Shown: positions 53,243 through 63,154, counted from the first letter of the stretch. The stretch is DNA of 64,000 nucleotides from Paenibacillus sp. G2S3 (GCF_030123105.1 NZ_CP126095.1:6448001-6512000), one strand, 5' to 3'. Notes: a model not told the origin generated them from the sequence alone. Numbers and translations are program-made.

Positions 53243-53581
53243 ATGATTAGTCAAAGGAGTGTCGCATTTTCCATTATATTGTCATTAATTACATGTGGAA
53301 TATACGGAATATTTTGGTTTATTGTTCTAACGAATGACGTAGGCAAGCTAAGTGGAGACTACACATTTACAGGAGGAAAGCATTTTCTTCTGACATTGAT
53401 TACTTGCGGGATATGGAGCCTGGTTTGGGCCTACCAGATCGGTAAACATGTAGCAGAAGCTCAAAGACAACGTGGCCAGATCGTATCCGATAATTCAGCT
53501 CTTTATGTGATCCTCACAATCTTTAGTTTTGGTATTGTCACATACGCTTTGGTGCAATCAGATGTTAACAAATTGGTATAA
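53243..53581 (+). CDS. DUF4234-type small membrane protein
   Basis: The 112-aa protein has three TM segments (about 8-30, 45-68, 88-108) and the repeated LITCGIYGIFWFI / LITCGIWSLVWAYQIGKHV pattern of DUF4234. It has a GGAGAG ribosome site. A DUF2752 gene overlaps its end. Function is unknown. Confidence 0.83.
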   Translation: MISQRSVAFSIILSLITCGIYGIFWFIVLTNDVGKLSGDYTFTGGKHFLLTLITCGIWSLVWAYQIGKHVAEAQRQRGQIVSDNSALYVILTIFSFGIVTYALVQSDVNKLV

Positions 53582-53972
53582 TTTAACTATTTATAAGAGG
53601 ACACACCCTAGACTATTTTGGAGTGTGTCCTTAAGTCTCCTTGGCTTACTGTATTTCACTGTATGGATGCCATTAACCAATATGGGTATACCTTGTCTAT
53701 TTCATGAATGGACTGGATTTTATTGTCCGGGATGTGGAATCACAAGAGTTATTCTCTCCTTGTTAAAGTTCGACTTCGTTCAGGCGTTTAGATTTAATCC
53801 GTTGCTATTTATTCTAGCACCTCTGTATATGTTGTACTTGATTACTGAAAAGAAGCATATTAAACCGCTTAGCCATGGAATTATGGCTGTGATGTTGATC
53901 CTGACCGTAACATTTGGAGTACTGAGAAATTTTCCAATGTTTGATTACTTGGCACCAACAGTAATTCGTTAG
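53562..53972 (+). CDS. DUF2752 membrane protein overlapping the DUF4234 gene
   Basis: The frame encodes three TM segments and FYCPGCGITRVILSLLKFDFVQAFRFNPL, the Cys-Pro-Gly-Cys-Gly and Phe-Asn-Pro core of DUF2752. The start is uncertain: the ATG at 53562 lies 20 nt inside the DUF4234 gene and implies translational coupling; later GTG codons have no good ribosome site, and AAGAGG at about 53597 has no near start. DUF4234-DUF2752 pairs occur in other Firmicutes. Function is unknown. Confidence 0.75.
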   Translation: MLTNWYNLTIYKRTHPRLFWSVSLSLLGLLYFTVWMPLTNMGIPCLFHEWTGFYCPGCGITRVILSLLKFDFVQAFRFNPLLFILAPLYMLYLITEKKHIKPLSHGIMAVMLILTVTFGVLRNFPMFDYLAPTVIR

Positions 53973-53984
53973 CATCAACTATGT

Positions 53985-54638
53985 TTACATAATAGCTTGA
54001 AGTCGCACAATCGCCTGAGCCCGGTCTACCACCTCTAATTTGCTATAAAGATTACTAATATAGTTACGCGCTGTCCCCTCTGCAATATGCAGTGTATCGG
54101 CAATTTCGCGATTGTTAAGTCCCCGGATAATGAGCTGCGCCAGCTCCTCTTCCCGTTCTGTCAGACTCATACGATCTACATTGGATCTTTGCCAATGTTC
54201 GTACTCCTCCGTCAATCTATTCATCCTCGTCGCCAATTTGGCTGCTACCGGGGCTGGCAGGATAAATTGCCCAGATATCGTATCACGGATCGAGGTAATC
54301 ATTTTGTCTGCATCCATATCCTTCAGCATATAGCCGCTTGCTCCGAATGCCATCCCCTCAACAATATAATCAGTCTCTATAAAAGTGGTCAAAATCAGAA
54401 TGAATATATCCGGACGAATCTGCTTGATTCGTTTTAGTGCACTGATCCCATTCATAATCGGCATTTGAACATCAAGCAGTACCAGATCGGGCTGGAATGC
54501 TTCCACCATCTCGCAGGCCTCTTCCCCGTTCTTGGCAGCGCCGACCACCTCCATGTCATCCTCCAGATCCAGAATGGTACGAAGTCCTTCACGCGTCAAC
54601 AATTGATCGTCGGCAATTACAATCTTTATCTTACTCAT
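53985..54638 (-). CDS. NarL/LuxR-type response regulator of the giant sensor kinase
   Basis: The 217-aa protein has a receiver domain (phospho-acceptor Asp56 in LVLLDVQMP, Lys in YMLKDMDAD) and a LuxR helix-turn-helix (about 150-212, REEELAQLIIRGLNNREIADTLHIAEGTARNYISNLYSKLEV). Its ATG overlaps the kinase TGA by 4 nt, so the pair is a cognate two-component system. The targets are unknown. Confidence 0.93.
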   Translation of the reverse strand: MSKIKIVIADDQLLTREGLRTILDLEDDMEVVGAAKNGEEACEMVEAFQPDLVLLDVQMPIMNGISALKRIKQIRPDIFILILTTFIETDYIVEGMAFGASGYMLKDMDADKMITSIRDTISGQFILPAPVAAKLATRMNRLTEEYEHWQRSNVDRMSLTEREEELAQLIIRGLNNREIADTLHIAEGTARNYISNLYSKLEVVDRAQAIVRLQAIM

Positions 54639-57600
54639 TTTCTATTCCCAACCCTTCGCATTGGCAGATCGATTTCCAGTAGACAGCCCTCATTCATTTC
54701 TGAATCGATGGATAAGCTACCTCCCAGTTGCTCCACCCGTTCTTTCATCGTCCTAAGTCCAAAACCCATCACTATATGACTATCTCCTGACCCACGATCT
54801 TTGAGCCTAAACTGCAAATTCGCTCCGACAGACTCTAGACTAAAATGGAACTCTGTACTCTTACCGTGTCTGATTCCATTCGTTAGTCCCTCCTGCAAAG
54901 CATGATAAATGGCCTTTTTATAGGCTGTTGACATGGCCTCCGGCAGATCATAAATAATGGCATGGACGACAACGCCTGCATTACGTTCAGTATCACGTAT
55001 TAGTTGCTTCAACATGACCGTGAGATCGGAATACTTGTCCTCCTTCAGCATATGAACTGAGCCGCGGATTTCATTCAAGCTATGCCGAACAAGATCCTGT
55101 GCCTCAACCAGTCGTTGAACGCCACTATCTATATCTTTCTTCTGGAGCAGACGCTTTCCGGCCTCAATTTGAAGAATCGTCGATGTGAGTGTATGCCCAA
55201 CAATGTCATGAATCTCCTGAGCGATACGATTTCGTTCCTCGTAGACTGTGGCTTCAGCCAAAGCTGCGGACGTCTCACGCATCGAACGCTCCAGGTCACG
55301 GGTTCTTTCTGTCACTTGATCCTCTAGATTTTTCTTAAGATATTGAATCCCCGAATATAGCTTGGCATTGGCAATAGAGATAGCACATTGAGAGCCAAGC
55401 AACTTGAGCACGTCAAGCCTACTCGGTGTAAATACACCTGGTGATAGGTTGTTTTCCAAATAGAGCAAGCAAACCAATTTATTCTGATTCATGATAGGAA
55501 GACAAAGAACCGATTTCAGTCTATTCTTCCTAACGTAAGCGTTACGTGCAAAGATTCCCTCACTGAGCGCATCATGTAATACAACCTGCTCCTGTGTTCT
55601 TGCCGCGTAGGCTATAATCGCTGCCGGAACAAGATCTGACTCTTCCCCGAGAGGAACAGATTCGATATGCAGGGCTTCCGATGTCCCGTGGGCCTCAACC
55701 ATCCATCTTCCTTCATGATCGAAAATAACCGCCCCATATTCGGCTCCAGCATTGTGGAGCATAATCCGCATCAGCGTGCCCAGTAATCGACTCATTTCCA
55801 TCTCGCCCGACAAAGCTTGTGCTGACATCACCACAGAAAGGGAATCGACCCGATCGAGTCCGGGCTCACGTTTAATATGCAGCAGATTGCTGTGCTGCTG
55901 CTCAAGGTCAGCCGCTTTAGCCTTTGCGCCCCATTGCAGATAAGCCTCGTAGGCTTCAGTCATATAGATTCTTGCTAGATGCAATTTGCCATGACGAAGC
56001 CCATACTTGCCGTAGCACTCCGCCACCATCGCTAAATCGTGAATATGGCCGTTGATACGAGCAACCTCAATAGACTGCTCATACAAGGCTTCAGCTTGTC
56101 GTGGATCTCGCGATAGGCGAGTCAGCTCAGCCTTCATCAACAGATATTTATGCTCATAATTTACCGGGCAACGCCTAGCAAGCTTTTTCATTTTCTTCAG
56201 GCAACTGTGCATTTTCGCCCGATATATACGTTGCTCTCCAGCGTTATATTCCTCATACAACTGAGCCCAGACTAAACATTCATACATGGTCTGCATGGGA
56301 CTGTCTAAGCCATCTTCACGTGATTTTATAATGGCAGCTGATTTCGCTAATGCCTCACTGGCTTTGCGGTACTCCCCAAATACATAACCTGTCAAATATT
56401 GATATATCCAGACCAATTCTTGTATAAAATCAAAGGTATCTCCATGAACCGACTGTGCAAAATCAGGTTCGCTAATCTCGGCGATGTTAAATGGATCATC
56501 TACAGAACGATAACCTGTTAATCGGACTAGAATAGCCACAGCTATGATAGCCTGCTTACAATGAAGACTGTTGTTATGGCGCAGCAAATCTCCGGAATGA
56601 ATAATTAACCGATCATAGATATCGCCTAACGGATGACCAAATTGCAAAAGGGAGGCACAGTTGATCAGCACATTCTGGTTACCCTTCCATAGGTCACCTG
56701 ATTCCAGTCCCACTTTACCCGCTTTCTCGGTAAACATAAGGAGCATAGCTGGATCATAATGCCGCCAGCTATCGTAGCACAATGCGAACGAGGCTAAGGT
56801 TGTCATATGCACTTTCGGATAGGGTTCCGATAAGCTGCACGCCAGCATGGCCCATTTAAATGTTTCTTCATCATTACGGAAGTAATAGTATTGAAACATT
56901 GCATAGCCTATGAATCCAATGGATGCCTCCGGAGTCATCCCATAATCGAGCGTTAATTCAATCATGGTGAAGGAAGAAGCGAGCCACCCTTCGCGATTGA
57001 CATAGAAGCAGGCATTGCTCGTATGATCTAAGGTGGACATTGCGACTCTACGAGCTTCATCCGTCATTGGCGGTAAAAGATTAAGCGATTCCAGTGAGAC
57101 CTTCTGTAGTCTGCGCCGCAATCTTAACCATTGAAGCGTCAGTTGAACATAGCTAGGATTAAATTGATGGCTCACTTTCAGTAACGATAAGGTATGTCGA
57201 CCTAAGGAGATAACTTCTTCATGGTTATCATTACTTGCTTCCAACTGAACCTTCATCGCGTAGATGTAAGCCTTATCTGTATTTGTCGCAGCTTTATGGA
57301 TTAGCAGATGGAATAATTCATTCGCCTTGTCAAAATGTGAACATAAGTATTCGAGCTCGGCCCTCTCGCGAAATACGCGGAAGGTCAGCTCATAATGCGC
57401 CTCCCAACTCCGCTCCTCTAATAGTGCTGTTGCCTTAAGCATATATTGCAAGGAGGTCTCATGAGCGGTTGATTGCTTTGCGCTTATCCCTGCCCGTAAG
57501 TTCAGTTCTACCAGTTGAAGCCTCTGTTCCGGGCGATCTATCCACGCAAGCGCCTGATTCAAATGATGGACAGCTTCAAATAGGACTGTGCCTTCACTAA

Positions 57601-59722
57601 CAGGGTTACGATCCAGCAATAGTGACCCAATCCTCCAATGCAGCTCTGGGCGCTCCTCTTCGGGAACAAGAGCATAAGCCGCCCGATGAATGTGGTTGTG
57701 CTGGAATTTAAAATGTGTATATTCCTCCCCGTTAACAGGTTGTAGCAAGCGTCCATTTACTGCGACTGCCAACGCTTCGGTCAATGTCTCTGCCGGAATT
57801 TCCGTAATTTCGACAAGCGTCCCCACATCGAATATGCTTCCCAGTAAAGCGGCTCTACTAAGTGCATACACCGTCTGATCAGGAAATTGCTGTAATTTAC
57901 TTGAAAGGTATGCTGCTGCATTATCCGGAACATTCAATTCAGTAATGCGCTGGAGATCCCATTTCCAGCTTCGAATATCCTCGTCAAATTCCACTCGCTG
58001 ATCATCAATCAAATCCTGAAGGAATTGCTTAATAAATAATGGATTCCCATCTGTCTTATGCAGAAGTACCCGCGCTAGCTTGTCCAAGTCAGCAGCCTCG
58101 TAACGCATAACATCCAGTAGCAGTTGTTTTAAATCGGTGAGCTCAAGCGCTTGTAGAGAAATTCTACTTATCACTACGTTGCGGTCTATCAAATGCTTTT
58201 CCAGCCTACTGAGTGGGTGCAGCCTCGTAATTTCCCGATCTCGATAGGAAAGAACGATTAGCATATGACTCGTGGCTGTGTCCTCTATAAGTGAAGTGAG
58301 ATATTGCAGCGATGTTTCATCGGCCCATTGCAGATTGTCCAATATCAAGATCAAAGGATGATCCTCATGAGGAAAAAGTTGAATAAATCGGCTCATGATT
58401 AACTGAAATCGATGCTGAGCTTCCAGCGGCGGCAACGGGGGTACGGAAGGCTGGGGGCCAATCAAGAGCTCAAGTTTAGGAACGAGTTCAATCAGCAGTT
58501 GCCCGTAAATGTCTACAGCTTCTAAAATACGTAGCTTCCAAACCTCCACCTGCAGCTTCGTTTCCATCAGCAGTTGACTAACCAATTCTTCTATAACTTG
58601 ATGCCAGATGCCATAAGGGAGTGAGGTATGTAGAGATTCGAATTCGCCTCTGGCGAAAAAACCATCCAAAGAAATCGAATTTCTAAGCGTTTCTTTTATA
58701 AAGGTTGTTTTGCCGATACCACTCTCGCCACTAAGCCAGACCGTCTTTACAGCACCTTGTGATGCTCGTTTCAGTGCTTCTCGTAAGCTTAGTTTCTCAA
58801 AATGCCTTCCGTAAAATCGTTCCGATACCATCCAGCGTTCCGGAACATCCCAGCTTCCTAACAGGAAAGGCTCGATATACCCGTATTGTTGCAGGTGGGA
58901 AAGACATTCTTCAAGATCCGACTTGATTCCAAAGGCGCTGGCATATCTTGCATCAGGCATTTTCTCCATGCATTTGCCAACAATGTCAGAGACAGATAGA
59001 GGGATAGCGGGAAACCTGCGATGTAAAGGCTCAGGTGTATCTGCAAGATGACGATATACAATATCAACAACATCATGAAGCTCAAAAGGGCGACGGCCTG
59101 AGAGACATTCATACATAATCACTCCAAGCGAATAAAAGTCAGAACGATAGTCCGGGTTCAACCCAGTTCGACCCGTTTGCTCTGGCGATATATAAGGGAG
59201 CAAGGCATCCGGTCGCCCGCTTAGGGGTGACAATGGACTGGTATCATTTTCAGTGGAGCACATTCGTATATCAATAAATTTTGTTTCAAAAGTAATTGGA
59301 TTGACGATTAGATGAGCGGGGGTTAGTTCATTTAGTGTTATTTTCTCACGATGAATTTGCATAAGGCAATCGGCAACAGCGATAGCGATCCGAAGCAGCA
59401 CTGGAAGCTCCAGTGAATCAGGCGTACGCAGTATCTGATCCAGCGTACGGCCCTCCATATCTTTTAAGAGAAGGACTGGCCGATCCGGCGTGATTTCCAG
59501 ACTGTATGCCTCGATTGCTCCACGACCGCTAAGTTGCTTAAGCATGTCATACTCATAACGAAAAGCATCAACCATAGTAGATCCCGGGTACTCGCCTGCA
59601 GTTGTCTTGGCGATAACCCTAAGGCCATCTTCTTGACGTAGGAGTCTGTACAGCCTGATATCTGAGGTAGTCTCTATCAGATCTAAAGTTTGGTATCCTG
59701 GCAACTCAAACATGAACAGCAC
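54635..59722 (-). CDS. Giant sensor: pseudokinase, ATPase, TPR region, GAF and histidine kinase
   Basis: At 1695 aa it joins a protein-kinase-like domain (about 10-275), a NACHT/AAA-type ATPase (Walker A GESGIGKTT at 332-340, Walker B LILILDNLQWAD at 457-468), a long TPR-like helical region (about 600-1270), GAF (about 1290-1440), a coiled coil, and a HisKA_3/HATPase kinase (phospho-His1505 in IAQEIHDIVGH; ATP-lid DRGSGDS at 1641-1647). The kinase domain keeps Lys39 but the catalytic loop reads NELTPAH (131-137) instead of RDLKPEN, and DFG is DIR (151-153), so it is probably dead. It should autophosphorylate and pass phosphate to the overlapping NarL-type regulator. The input signal is unknown. 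Confidence 0.9.
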   Translation of the reverse strand: MLFMFELPGYQTLDLIETTSDIRLYRLLRQEDGLRVIAKTTAGEYPGSTMVDAFRYEYDMLKQLSGRGAIEAYSLEITPDRPVLLLKDMEGRTLDQILRTPDSLELPVLLRIAIAVADCLMQIHREKITLNELTPAHLIVNPITFETKFIDIRMCSTENDTSPLSPLSGRPDALLPYISPEQTGRTGLNPDYRSDFYSLGVIMYECLSGRRPFELHDVVDIVYRHLADTPEPLHRRFPAIPLSVSDIVGKCMEKMPDARYASAFGIKSDLEECLSHLQQYGYIEPFLLGSWDVPERWMVSERFYGRHFEKLSLREALKRASQGAVKTVWLSGESGIGKTTFIKETLRNSISLDGFFARGEFESLHTSLPYGIWHQVIEELVSQLLMETKLQVEVWKLRILEAVDIYGQLLIELVPKLELLIGPQPSVPPLPPLEAQHRFQLIMSRFIQLFPHEDHPLILILDNLQWADETSLQYLTSLIEDTATSHMLIVLSYRDREITRLHPLSRLEKHLIDRNVVISRISLQALELTDLKQLLLDVMRYEAADLDKLARVLLHKTDGNPLFIKQFLQDLIDDQRVEFDEDIRSWKWDLQRITELNVPDNAAAYLSSKLQQFPDQTVYALSRAALLGSIFDVGTLVEITEIPAETLTEALAVAVNGRLLQPVNGEEYTHFKFQHNHIHRAAYALVPEEERPELHWRIGSLLLDRNPVSEGTVLFEAVHHLNQALAWIDRPEQRLQLVELNLRAGISAKQSTAHETSLQYMLKATALLEERSWEAHYELTFRVFRERAELEYLCSHFDKANELFHLLIHKAATNTDKAYIYAMKVQLEASNDNHEEVISLGRHTLSLLKVSHQFNPSYVQLTLQWLRLRRRLQKVSLESLNLLPPMTDEARRVAMSTLDHTSNACFYVNREGWLASSFTMIELTLDYGMTPEASIGFIGYAMFQYYYFRNDEETFKWAMLACSLSEPYPKVHMTTLASFALCYDSWRHYDPAMLLMFTEKAGKVGLESGDLWKGNQNVLINCASLLQFGHPLGDIYDRLIIHSGDLLRHNNSLHCKQAIIAVAILVRLTGYRSVDDPFNIAEISEPDFAQSVHGDTFDFIQELVWIYQYLTGYVFGEYRKASEALAKSAAIIKSREDGLDSPMQTMYECLVWAQLYEEYNAGEQRIYRAKMHSCLKKMKKLARRCPVNYEHKYLLMKAELTRLSRDPRQAEALYEQSIEVARINGHIHDLAMVAECYGKYGLRHGKLHLARIYMTEAYEAYLQWGAKAKAADLEQQHSNLLHIKREPGLDRVDSLSVVMSAQALSGEMEMSRLLGTLMRIMLHNAGAEYGAVIFDHEGRWMVEAHGTSEALHIESVPLGEESDLVPAAIIAYAARTQEQVVLHDALSEGIFARNAYVRKNRLKSVLCLPIMNQNKLVCLLYLENNLSPGVFTPSRLDVLKLLGSQCAISIANAKLYSGIQYLKKNLEDQVTERTRDLERSMRETSAALAEATVYEERNRIAQEIHDIVGHTLTSTILQIEAGKRLLQKKDIDSGVQRLVEAQDLVRHSLNEIRGSVHMLKEDKYSDLTVMLKQLIRDTERNAGVVVHAIIYDLPEAMSTAYKKAIYHALQEGLTNGIRHGKSTEFHFSLESVGANLQFRLKDRGSGDSHIVMGFGLRTMKERVEQLGGSLSIDSEMNEGCLLEIDLPMRRVGNRK

Positions 59723-59845
59723 TCCCTAGTTACAATTAGGTAGACAGAATAAGCCATATCGCAAAGTAATTATACTCATTATATCATCTGATCCCGCCGT
59801 GCTACTCTATGTTATATCGAGCTCTACCATCAGTTGTTTGATATA

Positions 59846-59905
59846 ACCTCCTAAAACTTTAGGAGGTGTCCCAAAAGCTATGAACTGGCTGCTGGGACAC
59901 CTCCT
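59846..59905 (-). terminator. Complex inverted repeat after the second NarL-type regulator
   Basis: AGGAGGTGTCCCA (59861-59873) and TGGGACACCTCCT (59893-59905) are perfect 13-bp arms. A third segment ACCTCCT (59846-59852) can pair with AGGAGGT instead. It lies 24 bp past the regulator stop and probably ends its mRNA, but it lacks a clear T run, so the assignment is tentative. Confidence 0.55.
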
Positions 59906-59929
59906 CGTATATAATGCTAATGAACTATT

Positions 59930-60565
59930 TTACTCATAAGACATTTCATATTTCGTTAGCCCTATCGCGTTTGCATACAGTGCCGCCTGTGTCCGATCAT
60001 TAACCTGCAGCTTCGCTAAAATCTGGCTGACATGCTTCTTCACCGTGAATTCACTGATAAAAAGACGTGAGGCAATCTCTCTGTTGCACGCACCTTGTCC
60101 AAGTTCAATCAGTACTTCCTTCTCTTTCGGCGTCAATTCATCCGTCGAACTACTGCCGTTAATACGCATCTTTTCTTCCATTAGACCAGGATCATAATAC
60201 TTTCTCCCTTTGTGTACCAACTGGATAGCAAAGAGTAATTCCTCCGGCAATGCCTCTTTCAGGACATATCCATCCACCAGTACTTCTTCAGCCCTCAAGA
60301 AATCCTCTCTGCTCGCAGAGGAGGTCAACAGAATGAACTTACTGACTATGCCGTGAGCACGTGCTGTCTTAATAACATCCAATCCCGATTCATCCACAAG
60401 CTTAAGATCAATGAGTACAATATCTGGCTTTGTTTCTTTAATCACATCAAGCGCCTCTCGACCATTCGTAGCTTCGCCAGCAAATTGCAAATTCGGTTGC
60501 ATTGAAATTACAGATGCCAGTCCTCTTCGAACTAAAGGATGATCATCAACAATGACGATTTTCAC
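59930..60565 (-). CDS. NarL/LuxR-type response regulator, orphan
   Basis: The 211-aa protein has a receiver (Asp53 in IVLIDLKLVDESG; Lys in DGYVLKEALPEE) and a LuxR helix-turn-helix (about 140-205, LTPKEKEVLIELGQGACNREIASRLFISEFTVKKHVSQILAKL). It follows LemA by 55 bp on the same strand with no kinase gene beside it. The 1695-aa sensor 208 bp downstream has its own regulator, but cross-talk is possible. Confidence 0.9.
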   Translation of the reverse strand: MKIVIVDDHPLVRRGLASVISMQPNLQFAGEATNGREALDVIKETKPDIVLIDLKLVDESGLDVIKTARAHGIVSKFILLTSSASREDFLRAEEVLVDGYVLKEALPEELLFAIQLVHKGRKYYDPGLMEEKMRINGSSSTDELTPKEKEVLIELGQGACNREIASRLFISEFTVKKHVSQILAKLQVNDRTQAALYANAIGLTKYEMSYE

Positions 60566-60620
60566 AGAAACATCTCCCTCTAAAATTCATGCATTCTTTC
60601 ATTCTCTGAAGTAAATCCTC

Positions 60621-61229
60621 TTAGGATACCGTCCAATGAACATCTGCCCGTTTAGCGCCCTCCATCTTGAGCAAGATTTCTGACTTAAATCCAACAGCCC
60701 CTGCAAGTAAAAGATTAGGAAACGTACTTATCATCGTATTATAGCTTGTCACATTTTCATTATAGAAACGTCTACTAGCAGATAGATTTTCCTCTAAGAT
60801 ATTGATACTTTGTTGCAATTTGATATACCGATCGCTCGCCTTAAGCTCTGGATAATAGTCTGCCTGAATATTGATCGAATGAAGATACTTTTCCATCTCC
60901 ACATATCTAGTCAGCTTCTCAACCGGAAAATGATGATCTCTTAAACCCTCACGCATTCTATGTACTATCGCCAACGTTTCTTGTTCATGTGTGGCATAAG
61001 AAATAACCATCTTCGCAACTTCTGTTAATGCCTCAAACCGATTTTGTAAATAAACTTCTATGGTAGCAAAAGATTCCTTCACACGATTACGCATGCTGAC
61101 CAATCGAGTGTAAGCAGCCATTAAATAAACTCCGATTATAACCACGATGATCAATCCAATTCCTAACATCTGCATCACCTCTAGTGTATTTGATTGAATG
61201 GGCTGGAAGAGTTGGGCCATCTGATTCAT
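60621..61229 (-). CDS. LemA family membrane protein
   Basis: The 202-aa protein has one N-terminal TM segment (about 20-41) and a LemA helical bundle: TRLVSMRNRVKESFATIEVYLQNRFEALTEVAKMV, RFYNENVTSYNTMISTFPNLLLA. LemA proteins are of uncertain function at the inner membrane. It is transcribed toward the orphan NarL-type regulator 55 bp away, so they may form an operon. Confidence 0.92.
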   Translation of the reverse strand: MNQMAQLFQPIQSNTLEVMQMLGIGLIIVVIIGVYLMAAYTRLVSMRNRVKESFATIEVYLQNRFEALTEVAKMVISYATHEQETLAIVHRMREGLRDHHFPVEKLTRYVEMEKYLHSINIQADYYPELKASDRYIKLQQSINILEENLSASRRFYNENVTSYNTMISTFPNLLLAGAVGFKSEILLKMEGAKRADVHWTVS

Positions 61230-61396
61230 TATAATTAAAAGACCTATGCGGTTATAGTGAGCGTTGTCATCACTTCTGTCATATTACAAAATGGATAATT
61301 TTATAATATAAGCATGAAAAAGGATTTTCATTAGAGTGCTACTGTTTCTCCAGATTCCCACATAATCTAAGGCAACCTAATTAACCAAGGATGTGT

Positions 61397-63154
61397 ATGC
61401 CCGTGAGCAGTGCTGCAGAATCATCACGCTATTTAGAGAGACCCAATTTTCTTGTACTTCTCGTAGATGAGGAGCGATATGCCCCCATTTATGAAAACCC
61501 CGAAATTAGAGAATGGCGACGACAGAATCTAGTCACACAGCAATTATTAAAATCCCATAGCCTTGAGTTCCACAGACACTACATTGGAACTACCGCCTGC
61601 TGCCCCAGCCGGGCAACGCTGTTTACAGGTCACTATCCATCGCTCCATGGTGTCAGTCAGACCGTAGGAATTGCCAAAGAATCCTTTGATTCCAATATGT
61701 TTTGGCTGGATAGGAACACTGTACCTACAATGGGTGACTACTTCCGGGAAGCCGGTTACCAGACCCACTATAAAGGGAAGTGGCATATCTCCAATGAGGA
61801 TATTATCATTCCCGGGACCCACGACAGCTTGCCCAGCTATCATTCGGTGACAGGCGTCCCTGACAGACATCTTGAAGAGATATATTTACGAGCGAATCGC
61901 TTAGACAACTTTGGTTTCTCTGGTTGGGTGGGTCCTGATCCGATTGGAAAAAACCCGCGAAACTCCGCTTCCTCTGCTGCTATCGGATTAAGTGGACGCG
62001 ACAAGGTCTACGGAGCAGAAACCGTGCAACTCATTCAAGCGCTGGATCGCCAAAAAAACCAGAACAAAAATACTCCACCCTGGCTGCTCGTCTCTTCCCT
62101 TGTAAATCCACATGATATTGTTCTATACGGAGCCCTCACTGCACATTTACCTAATTTTAGGTTTGAGGTCGAGCCTATGCCTGCAGTTGCTCCCTCTCCG
62201 ACGCAAAACGAATCGTTAGCTACCAAGCCGCGTTGCCAAGCCAGCTACCGGGACCTCTATCCAAAGGCTTTGCAGCCTATTATTGACCAACCTTTTTATC
62301 GCCAACTGTATTACCAGCTGCAAAAAAATGCTGACCAGCAAATGCTAAAGGTGTTTGAGGCTCTTACTCGTTCTTCTTTCTATGACAATACCATCGTCAT
62401 CTTTACCTCCGATCATGGAGATTTATTAGGAGCTCATGGCGATCTTCATCAAAAATGGTACTCTGCTTACGAGGAATTTTTGCATGTCCCATTTCTCATC
62501 CATAATATACACTTGTTTCCCCAGTCTCAGAATATTCATGCCCTAACAAGCCATGTAGATCTAATTCCTACTATGCTGGGGCTTGCAAATGTGAACATCA
62601 CAGACATTCAGAGCCGTATGCAAAATAGGTTCAGTGATGCCCGCCCCTTTGTGGGCCGCAACCTTGCACCTCAGATCCTTGGACACAGCCCATCCGCAAT
62701 CGCTGATACGCCCGTATATTTCATGACCGACGATGATGTTACACGCGGCCAGCATCAAACCAATCCCTTGGGACAACCGTATTCTTCCGTCGTTCAGCCG
62801 AACCACATTGAGACGGTTCTAACGTATATTCATAGAAACGGTCGGAAAGAGCTGTGGAAGTTCTCGAGATATTTCGATAACCCTCAATTTTGGAGCCAAC
62901 CCGGGGTACAGGATGTCACGCTTCAGCCTGTGGAAGGATCAACCGGTGAATTTACCACAAGGGTCAAAACAGAACCCGTACCTGAGGAATTTGAGCTCTA
63001 TAACTTAACCGAAGACCCATTGGAGACTTACAACCTTGCTCACCCTACTCTGGCAACACAGCAGAGCAGAAGCATTCAGCAATGGATGAACCGTCTGCTT
63101 GCAGAGCAACGGAGCCAAAAGCGCTTAACGCCGACCCAGACAGCTACTAAATAA
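61397..63154 (+). CDS. Sulfatase (type I, formylglycine dependent)
   Basis: The 585-aa protein carries the sulfatase signature CCPSRATLFTGHYPSLHG, with the modified Cys in C-x-P-S-R about residue 68. NFLVLLVDEERY holds the first metal acidic pair (Asp-Glu, usually Asp-Asp), KGKWHISNED and FTSDHGDLLGAHGDLHQKWYSAYEE the others. It lacks a signal peptide, so it is cytoplasmic or secreted by an unknown route. The ATG at 61397 has AAGG 6 nt upstream and is preferred to the ATG at 61391. No formylglycine-generating enzyme is in the window. The substrate is a sulfate or phosphate ester, unknown. Confidence 0.92.
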   Translation: MPVSSAAESSRYLERPNFLVLLVDEERYAPIYENPEIREWRRQNLVTQQLLKSHSLEFHRHYIGTTACCPSRATLFTGHYPSLHGVSQTVGIAKESFDSNMFWLDRNTVPTMGDYFREAGYQTHYKGKWHISNEDIIIPGTHDSLPSYHSVTGVPDRHLEEIYLRANRLDNFGFSGWVGPDPIGKNPRNSASSAAIGLSGRDKVYGAETVQLIQALDRQKNQNKNTPPWLLVSSLVNPHDIVLYGALTAHLPNFRFEVEPMPAVAPSPTQNESLATKPRCQASYRDLYPKALQPIIDQPFYRQLYYQLQKNADQQMLKVFEALTRSSFYDNTIVIFTSDHGDLLGAHGDLHQKWYSAYEEFLHVPFLIHNIHLFPQSQNIHALTSHVDLIPTMLGLANVNITDIQSRMQNRFSDARPFVGRNLAPQILGHSPSAIADTPVYFMTDDDVTRGQHQTNPLGQPYSSVVQPNHIETVLTYIHRNGRKELWKFSRYFDNPQFWSQPGVQDVTLQPVEGSTGEFTTRVKTEPVPEEFELYNLTEDPLETYNLAHPTLATQQSRSIQQWMNRLLAEQRSQKRLTPTQTATK

